From: Bacteroidaceae bacterium
GTDB lineage: Bacteria > Bacteroidota > Bacteroidia > Bacteroidales > Bacteroidaceae
DNA: 64,000 bases
NCBI GenBank assembly: GCA_017557635.1
Contig: JAFYYH010000004.1
Location: forward strand, 1-64,000
Reading direction: 5' to 3'
Below are positions 25,657-36,282 of the stretch, one piece after another; position 1 is the stretch's first letter, and every line of letters begins with the position of its first letter. Both the position numbers and the translations under genes were made by a program. Below the pieces are notes generated by a model, which was given only the letters and a program-made list of their open reading frames with translations, was not told where the DNA came from and did not search any database.

Positions 25657-28611
25657 TTAAAGAGTCTGCTTAACCTCAATCTGAGTGAATGTCTCAATGA
25701 TATCACCCTCCTTGATGTCATTGTATGATACCAGGCTCATACCGCACTCCATACCTGCCTGAACCTCCTTGACATCGTCCTTGAAGCGCTTCAGAGCCTG
25801 AATGTCGCCGGTGTGGATAACGATACCGTCACGGATCACACGGGCCTTGTCGTTACGTGAAACCTTACCCTCACGTACACGGCAACCTGCTACCATACCA
25901 ACCTTTGAGATATGGAATACCTCCATAACCTCGACTGTAGCGGTAACCTCCTCCTTGACCTTGGGTGCAAGCAGACCCTCCATGGCTGACTTGACCTCGT
26001 CAATGGCATCATATATGATTGAGTAGATACGTATGTCAACATCATTCTGCTCGGCAAGACGCTTTGCAGCACCTGAAGGACGGACATCAAAGCCGATGAT
26101 GATGGCGTTTGAAGCCGATGCCAGGCTGACATCACTCTCAGAGATGGCACCTACAGCCTTATGGATAACGTTGACCTGGATGTTCGGAGTAGAGAGCTTG
26201 ATGAGTGAGTCGCTCAGAGCCTCGACTGATCCGTCCACATCGGCCTTGACGATAAGGTTGAGCTCGTGGAAGTCGCCCATCTTGATACGACGGCCCAACT
26301 CATCCAGAGTAAGTGTCTGTGCAGTACGTACGCCCTGCTCACGCTGCAGCTGCTCACGCTTGCCGGTAATCTCACGGGCCTCACGCTCGCTGTCCACAAC
26401 GTGGAAGCTTACACCGGCCTGGGGAGCGCCGTTCAGACCCAGAATCAGAACAGGCTCTGCAGGAGCGGCCGATTTCATCTTCTGGTTACGCTCGTTGAAC
26501 ATAGCCTTAACCTTACCCCATGATGTTCCGGCAATCACGATGTCACCCATCTTAAGGGTACCGTTCGATACCAGCACGGTAGCCACGTAACCGCGGCCCT
26601 TGTCCAGTGAAGACTCGATGATGGTACCGGTAGCCTTGCGGTTGGGGTTGGCCTTGAGGTCAAGCATCTCGGCCTCAAGCAGCACCTTCTCCATAAGTTC
26701 GGGAACTCCTATACCCTGCTTGGCCGATATATCCTGGCTCTGGTACTTGCCTCCCCAGTCCTCGACCAGGAAGTTCATCTGTGCCAGCTCCTGCTTGATA
26801 CGCTCGGGATCAGCAGCGGGCTTATCGACCTTGTTGATTGCGAATACTATAGGTACACCGGCTGCGGTGGCGTGTGCGATAGCCTCCTTGGTCTGGGGCA
26901 TCACGTTGTCATCGGCAGCTACGATGATGATTGCGATATCTGTTACCTGAGCACCACGGGCACGCATGGCGGTAAATGCCTCATGACCCGGAGTATCCAG
27001 GAATGTGATGTGACGTCCGTCATCCAGCTTCACGTTGTAGGCACCGATGTGCTGGGTGATACCGCCCGCCTCACCGGCAATTACGTTTGACTTGCGGATA
27101 TAGTCAAGCAGAGATGTCTTACCGTGGTCTACGTGACCCATAACGGTTACGATAGGTGCGCGCGGTACCAGATCCTCCTCCTTATCGGCCTCCTCGCTGA
27201 TCTGCTGGGCAACCTCGGCGCTTACGAAATCGGTGCTGAAACCGTACTCATCGGCCACGATATTGATTGTCTCGGCATCCAGACGCTGGTTGATTGACAC
27301 CATCATACCTACGTTCATACAGGTTGCGATAACCTGGGTAACGGGTATGTTCATCATGGTGGCCAGCTCGTTGGCTGTTACAAACTCGGTAAGCTTAAGT
27401 ACCTTGCTCTCGGCCATCTCCTGCTCCAGAGCCTCCATCTGACGCTGCTGAACCTGCTCACGCTTGTCCTTGCGGTATTTTGAAGACTTGGTCTTACCCT
27501 TCTGGAACGATGAGAATGTATCTCTGATCTGACGGTTTACGTCCTCGTTTGAGAACTCAGCCTTATCGGCCTTGTTGAAACGGTGATCCTTGTTGTTACG
27601 GCCGCCGCCCTTCTGTGCATCCTTGCCGCCGCCACGGTTCTCGTTCTGTGACTGGCTGTAGCTGTCGGCCTTGGTCAGGTCAACCTTCTCACCGCCGATG
27701 CGGACACGGTTCTTCTTGCGCGGAGCATCGCCGTCCTGGTTCTTGTCACCGGGCTTGATCTCCTTCATCAGGGACTCCTTGAACTGCTGACGCTGTTGCT
27801 GGCGCTGCAGCTCCTTGGCCTCACGTTCCTTCTTCTTCTCCTCCTTGGACTTCTTCTTGGGACGGGTTGACTGATTGATGGCTGTCAGGTCAATCTTACC
27901 CACGGTCTTGATATTCAGACCTCCGTTCTGGGGAGCTTGAATCTTGAACACGTCCTCCTTGGGAGCCTGCATCTCAGGTTCAGGTGTAGCTACAGCCACA
28001 GGCTCTGCGGCCTTGACGGGAGCCTCCTCAACCTTAGGCTCAACCTTGACGGGTTCAGCCTTTACGGGCTCTGCCTTAGGTACTACGACCTTCTTGGGCT
28101 CCGGTTTGGGCTCAGCCTTCACCTCGGGCTCCTTCTTGACGGGCTCGGCAGGTTTGGGTTCCTCCTTCTTGGGCTCTACAGGCTCAGCCTTGGGCTCAGC
28201 TGCCGGCTTGACCGGCTCTTTCTTCTGCACAGGCTCTGCCTTGGGCTCCTCTTTGGATTCGGCCTTCTCCTTACCCAGGTCAATCTTACCTACTGTCTTG
28301 AACTTTATTACCGGCTCCTCGGGGATGACGGTCTCCACCATCTCCGGCTCCTTCTTGGCAGGCTTCTCCTCCTGAACAGGCTCCTCAGGAGCAGCTTTCC
28401 TGCTCATACGGTCCTGAAGGAAACGGTTGGCCTCCTCACGGATTGACTTGTCCTGACTGTACTCTGCCACCAGGAGGTTGTACTCCTCGTCGGTAAGTTT
28501 CTGGTTCAGGTCCTCGGTAATATCGGCAAAACCCTTCTTGTGCAGGAACTCCACCAGGGTGGAAACTCCCACATTCAACTCTCTTGTTGCTTTACTTATT
28601 CTTATCGCCAT
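25657..28611 (-). CDS. infB: Translation initiation factor IF-2
   Basis: 984 aa. A short N-terminal IF2_N domain (about 1-55, [21 protein letters not shown]) is followed by a long low-complexity Lys/Pro/Glu/Ala linker (about 65-330). Then come the second IF2_N region (about 395-450) and the GTPase domain from about residue 485 with [26 protein letters not shown] and NKVD, and domains II-IV. It brings initiator tRNA to the 30S subunit. Part of the rimP-nusA-infB unit, followed by cvpA after 13 bases. The linker is rich in KAEPVK-type repeats. Confidence 0.98.
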   Translation of the reverse strand: MAIRISKATRELNVGVSTLVEFLHKKGFADITEDLNQKLTDEEYNLLVAEYSQDKSIREEANRFLQDRMSRKAAPEEPVQEEKPAKKEPEMVETVIPEEPVIKFKTVGKIDLGKEKAESKEEPKAEPVQKKEPVKPAAEPKAEPVEPKKEEPKPAEPVKKEPEVKAEPKPEPKKVVVPKAEPVKAEPVKVEPKVEEAPVKAAEPVAVATPEPEMQAPKEDVFKIQAPQNGGLNIKTVGKIDLTAINQSTRPKKKSKEEKKKEREAKELQRQQQRQQFKESLMKEIKPGDKNQDGDAPRKKNRVRIGGEKVDLTKADSYSQSQNENRGGGKDAQKGGGRNNKDHRFNKADKAEFSNEDVNRQIRDTFSSFQKGKTKSSKYRKDKREQVQQRQMEALEQEMAESKVLKLTEFVTANELATMMNIPVTQVIATCMNVGMMVSINQRLDAETINIVADEYGFSTDFVSAEVAQQISEEADKEEDLVPRAPIVTVMGHVDHGKTSLLDYIRKSNVIAGEAGGITQHIGAYNVKLDDGRHITFLDTPGHEAFTAMRARGAQVTDIAIIIVAADDNVMPQTKEAIAHATAAGVPIVFAINKVDKPAADPERIKQELAQMNFLVEDWGGKYQSQDISAKQGIGVPELMEKVLLEAEMLDLKANPNRKATGTIIESSLDKGRGYVATVLVSNGTLKMGDIVIAGTSWGKVKAMFNERNQKMKSAAPAEPVLILGLNGAPQAGVSFHVVDSEREAREITGKREQLQREQGVRTAQTLTLDELGRRIKMGDFHELNLIVKADVDGSVEALSDSLIKLSTPNIQVNVIHKAVGAISESDVSLASASNAIIIGFDVRPSGAAKRLAEQNDVDIRIYSIIYDAIDEVKSAMEGLLAPKVKEEVTATVEVMEVFHISKVGMVAGCRVREGKVSRNDKARVIRDGIVIHTGDIQALKRFKDDVKEVQAGMECGMSLVSYNDIKEGDIIETFTQIEVKQTL

Positions 28612-28658
28612 CTATAAAAATATCTTTCTGTTAGTCCAGGGCTCTGCCCCGATAAAAA

Positions 28659-29945
28659 TTACTTCTTTATGAACTTCTGGAACTCCTCCTCATCGGCAAA
28701 CTCACGTGCCAGGATGTCCAGTATCTCATCTACCTGCTCCTCCTCAAGGTCAACTGACTCGGTCAGGATCTCGCGGTCGGCACGCAGAACGGCCTTGGCT
28801 GTCTCAAAGCCTGCATCGTGCAGAGCGTCAACAACCCAATCCTCAATGTCACCGCGGAAGTCATCCAGGTAGATATCCTCCTCGGTTGAATCCTGCTCGA
28901 GCTCACGGTATACGTCGATGGTATACTCGGTCAGCATACTTGCCAGCTTGATGTTCAAGCCGCTCTTACCGATAGCCAGTGAAACCTGATCCTGCTTGAG
29001 GTAAACCTCTGCACGACGGGCCTCGGTATCCAGATTCAGCTCTGAAATCTTGGCGGGGCTCAGGGCACGCTTGATGAAGAGCTCTATGTTGGTGGTGTAG
29101 TTGATAACGTCGATGTTCTCGTTACGCAGCTCGCGAACGATACCGTGAATACGTGAACCCTTTACACCTACGCAGGCGCCTACGGGATCGATACGGTCAT
29201 CATATGACTCAACGGCAATCTTGGCACGCTCACCCGGGATGCGGACAATCTTCTTGATTGTGATCAGACCGTCGGCAATCTCAGGAACCTCCTGCTCCAG
29301 CAGACGCTGCAGGAACACAGGTGATGTACGGCTCAGCATGATCTTGGGGTTGTTCACGTTGTCAACGCGGTCAACAACGGCGCGGACAGTCTCACCCTTG
29401 CGGAAGAAATCGCTGGGAATCTGGTCTGTCTTAGCCAGCAGCAGCTCATTACCCTCCTCATCCAGAAGCAGGATCTCCTTCTTCCAGATCTGATAAACCT
29501 CACCGGTAACGATGGTGCCTATCTTCTCGACATACTTGTTGTACAGACTGTCCTTCTCAAGCTCCAGAATCTTTGAAGCCAGTGTCTGGCGCAGATTCAG
29601 GATGGCACGGCGGCCGAACTTGCTGAAATCAACCTGCTCGGAAACCTCCTCACCTACCTCAAAGTCCTCGTCAATCTGACGGGCCTCAGTAAGTGAAATC
29701 TGAGTGTTGGAATCCTCCAGATCCTTATCCTCAACCACGATGCGTGAACGCTGGATCTCGCAATCACCCTTGTCAGGGTTGACAATAACCGAGTAGTTCT
29801 CATCGGTTCCGAACATCTTTGAGATAACACTGCGGAAACTCTCTTCAAGAACAGAGACCAATGTCATACGGTCAATGTTCTTCAGTTCCTTGAACTCCTG
29901 AAAGGTATCGATCAATGAGACCGTTTCTTCTTTCTTAGTAGCCAT
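28659..29945 (-). CDS. nusA: Transcription termination/antitermination factor NusA
   Basis: 428 aa: N-terminal RNA-polymerase-binding domain (about 1-130), S1 domain (about 135-200, GTIVTGEVYQIWKKEILL) and two KH domains (about 230-345, including GACVGVKGSRIHGIVREL and SLAIGKSGLNIKLAS). An acidic C-terminal region (DSTEEDIYLDDFRGDIEDW ... DEEEFQKF) replaces the AR1/AR2 repeats of E. coli. It modulates pausing and termination. Lies 1 base after rimP. Confidence 0.97.
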   Translation of the reverse strand: MATKKEETVSLIDTFQEFKELKNIDRMTLVSVLEESFRSVISKMFGTDENYSVIVNPDKGDCEIQRSRIVVEDKDLEDSNTQISLTEARQIDEDFEVGEEVSEQVDFSKFGRRAILNLRQTLASKILELEKDSLYNKYVEKIGTIVTGEVYQIWKKEILLLDEEGNELLLAKTDQIPSDFFRKGETVRAVVDRVDNVNNPKIMLSRTSPVFLQRLLEQEVPEIADGLITIKKIVRIPGERAKIAVESYDDRIDPVGACVGVKGSRIHGIVRELRNENIDVINYTTNIELFIKRALSPAKISELNLDTEARRAEVYLKQDQVSLAIGKSGLNIKLASMLTEYTIDVYRELEQDSTEEDIYLDDFRGDIEDWVVDALHDAGFETAKAVLRADREILTESVDLEEEQVDEILDILAREFADEEEFQKFIKK

Positions 29946-29946
29946 T

Positions 29947-30417
29947 TTACTTTAAACTTATTACGTATTTTACATATTTCACCTCATCATAGCCGAACGG
30001 CATCTCTACCTCGACTGTCTTGGGACGCTTACTGCCCTCAACCTTCTGCTTCTGCTGAACCTTGACGGCAAATCCCTTTTCATCGGCAGATACAAGTATA
30101 CCTTTCAGTTTGGCGCCGCTCTTGGGGAGCACCTCAACCTCCTGGCCGATGTGGTTAATGTACTGCTGGAGTACTTTAAAAGGCTGGCCGATACCCGCGG
30201 AGCCCACCTCCAACTCATAATCCTCGACATCACGGTCAAGTGAGGCCTCGATGAAACGGCTCAGGTCCACACAATCGTCAATCCAGACACCCTCTGCCTG
30301 GTCAATCTCTACGACAATGCGATTGTCAAGGGTAACATCCACATCAACAAGAAAATAGCCCTCCTTGGTATTGAGCCATTTCTCTGCGATACTGATAACT
30401 TGTTGTCTGTCAATCAT
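29947..30417 (-). CDS. rimP: Ribosome maturation factor RimP
   Basis: 156 aa from the ATG at 30415-30417 (MIDRQQVISIAEKWL). A longer frame to 30486 would begin only 18 bases from the -7 box and adds residues not seen in RimP. N-terminal alpha/beta domain (VVEIDQAEGVWIDDCVDLSRFIEASLD; the DCVxLSR motif is RimP-specific) and C-terminal SH3-like domain (GAKLKGILVSADEKGFAVKV). It is needed for 30S subunit maturation. First gene of the rimP-nusA-infB run. Confidence 0.95.
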   Translation of the reverse strand: MIDRQQVISIAEKWLNTKEGYFLVDVDVTLDNRIVVEIDQAEGVWIDDCVDLSRFIEASLDRDVEDYELEVGSAGIGQPFKVLQQYINHIGQEVEVLPKSGAKLKGILVSADEKGFAVKVQQKQKVEGSKRPKTVEVEMPFGYDEVKYVKYVISLK

Positions 30418-30503
30418 ATAAAAGTTAAACTTATTTCCTGATAAGTGACCGTATGGCAACAAAAAAGAGGCCCTCGGCCTCTCCACACATCATCTTATCG
30501 GGT

Positions 30504-30534
30504 GCAAAGATAGTGTTTCTGCTCTACACGACCA
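30504..30534 (-). promoter_or_regulatory. Promoter of the rimP-nusA-infB operon
   Basis: Minus-strand TTGG (30531-30534), 19 bases, TATCTTTG (30504-30511): an exact Bacteroidota -33/-7 match. The likely start of transcription is about 80 bases before the rimP ATG. Confidence 0.85.
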
Positions 30535-30552
30535 AACAAAAGCTGGAAAAAG

Positions 30553-30637
30553 TGCCAAAGGGGACGGTTCTCTTTGGCAAGTGCTATTGTAAGCGAAAGT
30601 CGCTTAATTATGTATTTGCCAAAAAGAACCGTCCCCT
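30553..30637. repeat. REP-like compound inverted repeat
   Basis: A 22-bp arm (30559-30580, AGGGGACGGTTCTCTTTGGC plus AA) is mirrored with one mismatch at 30616-30637. The left arm itself folds: TGCCAAAG (30553-30560), loop, CTTTGGCA (30572-30579). A small hairpin AAGCG-AAAGT-CGCTT (30591-30605) lies in between. The GGGGACGG core recurs in the hairpin at 47261-47290. It looks like a repetitive extragenic palindrome pair sitting between the esterase stop and the rimP promoter. Confidence 0.7.
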
Positions 30638-30656
30638 CTGGGCTTCGGGCGCTTAA

Positions 30657-31535
<879 letters not shown>

Positions 31536-31562
31536 TTAAGTGAGTTCTACAAGAAAAACCGG

Positions 31563-31570
31563 TAGCTTTG
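31563..31570 (+). promoter_or_regulatory. -7 box before a small membrane ORF
   Basis: TAGCTTTG matches TAnnTTTG, 17 bases before the ATG at 31588. No good -33 box is seen. Confidence 0.4.
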
Positions 31571-31587
31571 TGCCAAAATCGTACTTA

Positions 31588-31713
31588 ATGAAAAGAAGAT
31601 CTTACCGATCCAACAACAATTTCCTTTTGGGCTCACTCGTAATGATAGTGGCAGTGCTCGTTATCGTAGTGATGTTCCTCTACCTCTCATTCAGGTTCTC
31701 AACCCCTCATTGA
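31588..31713 (+). CDS. Small single-span membrane protein (41 aa)
   Basis: MKRRSYRSNNNFLLGSLVMI, then a continuous hydrophobic stretch (MIVAVLVIVVMFLYLSF) and a short tail. A basic N-terminus followed by one membrane helix, as in many small inner-membrane proteins. A -7 box lies upstream, and its stop overlaps the convergent S41 protease stop by 7 bases. Not recognised; the call rests on promoter, composition and the otherwise empty gap. Confidence 0.45.
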   Translation: MKRRSYRSNNNFLLGSLVMIVAVLVIVVMFLYLSFRFSTPH

Positions 31714-33368
31714 GGAGAAGCCAGGATGGAGTCATAACGCTTGCGGTCGCCAAGCACTCCCGCTGCCTCTTCAAGGAACCTGTCTGATTTCATGTTATAC
31801 ATAACCACTCCGCGCTGGTAGTAGTAACGCACCAGTATCTCCATCGCAATTACGCGTTCCAGATCACTGCGGAACACATCCAGGTCATTGCGGAGGTCAT
31901 ACTGAAGTTTGCTCTCCAATGACTTGAACTCGTCCTGAGCCTTATCGGCCAAACCCTCACGCTGGGCCAGTTTTTTGAGTGATTCCAGTGCCTTGCCGCT
32001 GTTGCTCTCAAACTTGAAGTCAGAGTTGCAGACAAACTCCTTGAAATCATTGTAGTCCTCATCGGTCAGTTTGAACTCCTGCGCAGGTGCAATCTTATCA
32101 TGCTTGGTGCACCACCCGTTCACATAGTCAAACAGCACCACGTTCTGGGCCAGATAATAGAGAATGTCAGGCATGGTATCCTGCTTGCAGACCACGTCGG
32201 GGCGGATTCCGCCGCCGTCGCGTACCGGACGGCCCGCAGCGGTGTAGAACACCTTAGTCAGACTGTCAGGGATATGCTGTGCCTGCCCCTTGTCATTACG
32301 TTTTGAGTAGTCGATCTCCTGAATGCAGCGTCCGCTGGGTATGTAGTACTTGGCTGTGGTAACCTTCAGAGTACCGTTGAACGGCAGCATGCGGGTGGTC
32401 TGCACCAGACCCTTTCCGAATGTACGCACGCCCACAATCACGGCACGGTCCAAATCCTGCAGGCTTCCTGCCACGATCTCGGAGGCCGATGCCGACTGGT
32501 CATCGGTCATAACCACAAGAGGAATGTTCTCATCTATGGGATTGCGCTGTGTAAAGTATGTCGATGCGGCCTGCGGAACCTTGCCGCGTGTCTCCACCAG
32601 TTTGGTGCCCTTGGGAACGAACAGGCCCACAATCTCAACCGCCTCGTTAAGCAGTCCGCCGCCGTTGCCGCGCAGATCCAGGATAATACCCTTGGCGCCC
32701 TGCTCCTTAAGTTCCACCAGCGCCTTCATCACGCTCTTGGAGCAGTTCTCGGTGAACTGGTCCAGCATGATGTAACCGTAACCCTTGTACATTCCGTAAT
32801 AAGGAACGGCAGGCAGCGCAATCACGCTGCGGACCACATCGATGCTCAGTGAATCCGGCACACCCGGGCGGCGTACCGTAACCGTAAGTTTGCTGTCGGC
32901 CTCACCGCGAAGATGGTCGCTCACGTATGATGAAGCCTTACCCTTCATGCTCTCGCCGTTGATGCTCAGTATCTCATCGCCCGCTTTCAATCCGTATCGT
33001 GCGGCAGGCATACCCTCATACGGCTCGTCAATGTAGATATAATCACGACCTGTGTACTGACGTATCACCGCACCAATTCCGGCATACTTACCGGTGGTGA
33101 TCATCTTCAGGTCCATCATGTCATTCTCGGGGTAGTACTCAGTATACGGATCGATGCTGCTGAGCATGGCCTGTATACCCTTCTCTATAGTCTTGGTAGG
33201 ATTGATGGTATCCACATAGAACCGGTCCAGTTCACTGACAATCTCATGGAAAACCTCAAGGTTCTTGGCAATCTCAAAGTTGTGGTCCTCACTCTTCTGG
33301 GCCGATGCTCCAGTACTTGCGATTCCCAATATGGCGAACAGGGCTATACCCTTGATAAATCTCTTCAT
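31707..33368 (-). CDS. S41 family C-terminal processing peptidase
   Basis: 553 aa with a signal peptide (about 1-23, ending ASA). N-terminal helical region (FHEIVSELDRFYVDTINP), PDZ domain (about 85-165, YGLKAGDEILSINGESM) and S41 catalytic domain (about 170-365) with ILDLRGNGGGLLNEAVEI, nucleophile Ser in DDQSASASEIVAGSL and Lys in RTFGKGLVQTTR. The C-terminal ~180 residues are helical. A periplasmic tail-specific protease of the CtpA/Prc type. Monocistronic, followed on the other strand by the small ORF. Confidence 0.95.
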   Translation of the reverse strand: MKRFIKGIALFAILGIASTGASAQKSEDHNFEIAKNLEVFHEIVSELDRFYVDTINPTKTIEKGIQAMLSSIDPYTEYYPENDMMDLKMITTGKYAGIGAVIRQYTGRDYIYIDEPYEGMPAARYGLKAGDEILSINGESMKGKASSYVSDHLRGEADSKLTVTVRRPGVPDSLSIDVVRSVIALPAVPYYGMYKGYGYIMLDQFTENCSKSVMKALVELKEQGAKGIILDLRGNGGGLLNEAVEIVGLFVPKGTKLVETRGKVPQAASTYFTQRNPIDENIPLVVMTDDQSASASEIVAGSLQDLDRAVIVGVRTFGKGLVQTTRMLPFNGTLKVTTAKYYIPSGRCIQEIDYSKRNDKGQAQHIPDSLTKVFYTAAGRPVRDGGGIRPDVVCKQDTMPDILYYLAQNVVLFDYVNGWCTKHDKIAPAQEFKLTDEDYNDFKEFVCNSDFKFESNSGKALESLKKLAQREGLADKAQDEFKSLESKLQYDLRNDLDVFRSDLERVIAMEILVRYYYQRGVVMYNMKSDRFLEEAAGVLGDRKRYDSILASPQ

Positions 33369-33410
33369 AGCGATTTTTGTTTTCGCGAAGATAGATATTT
33401 TGGCTATGAC

Positions 33411-33444
33411 AAAAAAAAATCAGTCCCAATTTCTTGGAACTGAT
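33411..33444 (-). terminator. Intrinsic terminator of tRNA-Asn
   Basis: Minus-strand ATCAGTTCC-(8 nt)-GGGACTGAT followed by a run of nine T, directly after the tRNA 3' end. Confidence 0.85.
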
Positions 33445-33449
33445 TTCTG

Positions 33450-33523
33450 CGCTCCTTCTAGGACTTGAACCTAGGACCCCCTGATTAACAGTCAGATGCT
33501 CTAACCAACTGAGCTAAAGAAGC
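33450..33523 (-). tRNA. tRNA-Asn (anticodon GTT)
   Basis: Acceptor GCTTCTT/AAGGAGC (one G-T pair), D stem GCTC/GAGC, anticodon loop CTGTTAA within CTGA/TCAG, T arm CTAGG TTCAAGT CCTAG, discriminator G; no encoded CCA. Confidence 0.93.
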
Positions 33524-33623
33524 ATTTTGCCACATTTGGAGCAGTACTGCTCTCAAACGCGGTGCAAATTTACCGCCTTTTTTGGAATATCCAACACCTG
33601 CGGGCAAAAAAAACAACTAATCG

Positions 33624-34904
33624 TCAATTTTTTCTTCGCAGCATAATCGATATCAGAACGCAGATACCTACCGCGAACGGATAGTAGAGATAAGGGATAA
33701 TCTGTGTGGTAGCCAGACCCGTAAGACCTGCAGCCATAAGCAGCTGAGCGCCGTACGGAATGATTCCCTGCACAAAACAACTGAAAATATCCATCAGGCT
33801 GGCAGCCCTGCGCTTGGGGATATTGAACTTCTCCGAAATATCATTCACAATACCGCCCACCGTGATGATCGCGATGGTATTGTTGGCAGTACAAAGGTTG
33901 GCCAAAACCGTAAGGAGTCCGATGCTGAGTTCGGCGCCACGACGTCCGTGAGCCCTCTTTACCACGCTGCGCATGATGAAATCCAGTCCGCCGTTATAGC
34001 GTATAATACCCAGCATACCGCCGGCCAGCATAGTCACAATGATAAGGTCACCCATTCCGGCCATACCCTGACCCATGGAACCCAGGAAACTGAACCAGTC
34101 CAGCGAGCAGGTCGCAAACCCCACAAACGCATTCAGCAAAAGTCCTATCACAAGAACCAGAGTGACATCCAGACCCGTCAAAGCCAGAATGATGACTGAC
34201 AGATACGGAATCAGTTTGAGCCACTCGATGGGATGAATATCGGCCGAAGTCTGGATACTCAGACCCTTGAAAATGTAATAACCGGCAACCACAATCACCG
34301 CCGGCAGCACAATCTTTAAGTTCGCCTTGAACTTGTCACTCATGGCGCAGCCCACCGCACGTGTGGCCGCGATGGTGGTATCGGATATGAATGAAAGGTT
34401 ATCACCAAAGAATGAACCGCCCACCACCAGAGCCGTCATCATGGCCTGGCTCATACCCGTCTCCTCGGCAATACCGCTGGCAATGGGCACCAGCGCCACG
34501 ATCGTACCCACGCTTGTGCCGATGGCCAGTGACACGAAACAGGCCGTAAGGAACAGTCCGGCCAGCAGGAAACGCGCCGGGATGATGTTAAGGGTAAAGT
34601 TTACCGTAGCCTCAATGGAGCCAATCTCCTTGGCCGACCCCGCGAACGCGCCAGCCAGCAGGAAAATCCACACCATAAGCATGATGTTCCAGTGACCCGC
34701 GCTCTCAGAGAACACATTGATCCTGTAACTGAGCTCACCCGGAGTAATCCAAACGGCATAAACCGACGCTAAAAGGAAGGCCGATGACACCGGAACCTTG
34801 TAGAAATCGCCCGCCAGAAGCGACGAAATCAGATAAACTACCAGAAAAACAATAATGGGGCTCAAAGCCAAGAGCCCCGGTAACTTCACCTTGTTCCTAC
34901 TCAT
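33624..34904 (-). CDS. NhaC-family Na+/H+ antiporter
   Basis: 426 aa with about 11 membrane segments. Features of the NhaC/ArsB-like antiporter group include FAGSAKEIGSIEATVNFTLN, AIGTSVGTIVALVPIASGIAEETGM, GGSFFGDNLSFISDTTIAAT and ANLCTANNTIAIITVGGI. It probably exchanges Na+ for H+ (or a coupled organic ion) across the inner membrane. It directly abuts the mannose-1-phosphate guanylyltransferase gene (stop of one and start of the other are adjacent), so they are likely co-transcribed, though no functional link is evident. Confidence 0.85.
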   Translation of the reverse strand: MSRNKVKLPGLLALSPIIVFLVVYLISSLLAGDFYKVPVSSAFLLASVYAVWITPGELSYRINVFSESAGHWNIMLMVWIFLLAGAFAGSAKEIGSIEATVNFTLNIIPARFLLAGLFLTACFVSLAIGTSVGTIVALVPIASGIAEETGMSQAMMTALVVGGSFFGDNLSFISDTTIAATRAVGCAMSDKFKANLKIVLPAVIVVAGYYIFKGLSIQTSADIHPIEWLKLIPYLSVIILALTGLDVTLVLVIGLLLNAFVGFATCSLDWFSFLGSMGQGMAGMGDLIIVTMLAGGMLGIIRYNGGLDFIMRSVVKRAHGRRGAELSIGLLTVLANLCTANNTIAIITVGGIVNDISEKFNIPKRRAASLMDIFSCFVQGIIPYGAQLLMAAGLTGLATTQIIPYLYYPFAVGICVLISIMLRRKN

Positions 34905-35993
34905 TTAAGAGTACTTTTCGCCATATTTGAGCATGGCGTCATTAATATATTTCTTAAAGTCCGTCTCGTTGTTACGCCGGCAAATAACCAGCACGTCATC
35001 AGTATCCACAACCAGGAACTCACTCAGGTCGTCAATCACCACCAGTTTCTTCTCCTTGTTGCAAAGGAACATACTGTTGTTGCAGTTGTAAACCTGGTAA
35101 TTGTACATACCCAGCACGTTGCCGTCGGCATCCTTGGCGCAATAGTCATAAAGCAGATCCCAGCTCTCAATATCGTTCCAGCTGAAATCACCTATGGTCA
35201 TGCACACCTTATCGGTCTTTTCAAGAATACCGTAGTCTATGGAGATACGGGGGAACGCCTCATAAACCGAGTAAAGCAGGCTGCGGCGCTCGTCACGGTT
35301 ATGCTTTGTATCGTAAATGCGGTTGAACTGCGTGATCATCTCCGGCAGATACGTCTTGGCAATCTCCAGGTAAGCGTTCACGTTCCACATCAGGATACCC
35401 GAGTTCCAGTAGAACTCACCGCTGTCCACGAACACCTTTGCGAAAGACTCCTCGGGTTTCTCGGTGAACGTACGCACGCTGTAAATGCCGTCGGCCACCT
35501 TCTCATCCATCTGGATGTAACCGAAACGGGTCTCGGGACGCGTAGGCTTGATACCTACCGTAAGGATGCAGTTGTTATCGGCCACATAAGACATGCCGCG
35601 CTCAATCACATCAATGTAGGGGGCCTCATCCCTTATTACAAGGTCCGATGGCACCACCAGGATATTGGCGTTGGGGTTTATGTCACGGATGTGGTACGAT
35701 GCAAGCGTGATGCTGGGTGCAGTACCCTTCATGACAGGCTCGCGCAGCACCTGAAGCGGATTCAGGTCCGGCAACTGGTTGCACACATCCTCATAAAAAT
35801 CAAGATTTGTGGAAACTATGATGTTCTCCTCCGGAAAAATACGTCTCATTCGCTCAACGGTCTCCTTGAGCAATGTACGTCCGTTGTTGTTGAAATCCAA
35901 AAACTGCTTAGGCATACCCTTGCGGCTCAAAGGCCAAAGCCGCGTTCCGAATCCGCCTGCAAGCACAACGCAGAAATTATCTTGTCCTAACAT
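34905..35993 (-). CDS. Mannose-1-phosphate guanylyltransferase
   Basis: 362 aa. N-terminal nucleotidyltransferase domain: FCVVLAGGFGTRLWPLSRKGMPKQFL (signature GGxGxRLxPLS and KQF), PSDLVIRDE, FTEKPEE, FYWNSGILMWN. The C-terminal part (about 285-362) is the left-handed-helix end region; the phosphomannose-isomerase domain of bifunctional ManC/AlgA is absent, as usual in Bacteroidota. It makes GDP-mannose from GTP and mannose-1-phosphate for glycan and fucose precursor synthesis. Confidence 0.92.
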   Translation of the reverse strand: MLGQDNFCVVLAGGFGTRLWPLSRKGMPKQFLDFNNNGRTLLKETVERMRRIFPEENIIVSTNLDFYEDVCNQLPDLNPLQVLREPVMKGTAPSITLASYHIRDINPNANILVVPSDLVIRDEAPYIDVIERGMSYVADNNCILTVGIKPTRPETRFGYIQMDEKVADGIYSVRTFTEKPEESFAKVFVDSGEFYWNSGILMWNVNAYLEIAKTYLPEMITQFNRIYDTKHNRDERRSLLYSVYEAFPRISIDYGILEKTDKVCMTIGDFSWNDIESWDLLYDYCAKDADGNVLGMYNYQVYNCNNSMFLCNKEKKLVVIDDLSEFLVVDTDDVLVICRRNNETDFKKYINDAMLKYGEKYS

Positions 35994-36115
35994 AGTACCT
36001 TTTTTCGTCTGCTACGAAGATATTGCATATTTGGACTCAAGCAAGCGTTTGGCCGTTAAAATAGCGCAAAACCAAAAAAAACTGCGGCATTACCCTATGT
36101 TTCATCAAATTATTG

Positions 36116-36123
36116 TACCTTCG
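36116..36123 (+). promoter_or_regulatory. -7 box of tRNA-Leu
   Basis: TACCTTCG, one base from TAnnTTTG, 18 bases before the tRNA 5' end. Confidence 0.45.
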
Positions 36124-36141
36124 CGGCGGTTTTGACACCAA

Positions 36142-36223
36142 GCCCAGATGGCGGAATCGGTAGACGCGCTGGTCTCAAACACCAGTGGGGCAACCCGTGC
36201 CGGTTCGACCCCGGCTCTGGGTA
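36142..36223 (+). tRNA. tRNA-Leu (anticodon CAA)
   Basis: Class II tRNA of 82 bases: acceptor GCCCAGA/TCTGGGT (one terminal G-T pair), anticodon stem CTGGT/ACCAG with loop CTCAAAC (CAA), a variable arm, T arm GCCGG TTCGACC CCGGC, discriminator A; no encoded CCA. Confidence 0.92.
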
Positions 36224-36227
36224 CAGG

Positions 36228-36256
36228 AAAGGGAGGTTTTCGGACCTCCCTTTTCT
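36228..36256 (+). terminator. Intrinsic terminator of tRNA-Leu
   Basis: AAAGGGAGGT-(6 nt)-ACCTCCCTTTTCTT, starting 5 bases after the tRNA; a further outer GGTACA/TGTACC pairing reaches into the tRNA 3' end. Confidence 0.9.
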
Positions 36257-36282
36257 TGTACCCGCCGCCGGGGCCGCTCCCT

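Noticed and set aside
27937-28446. Long plus-strand open frame opposite infB
   Set aside because: It is the antisense shadow of the Lys/Pro/Glu-rich IF-2 linker; Leu/Gly-rich translation follows from that codon use, and there is no promoter.
35301-35990. 229-aa plus-strand frame opposite the guanylyltransferase
   Set aside because: Shadow of a well-supported gene; no protein features.
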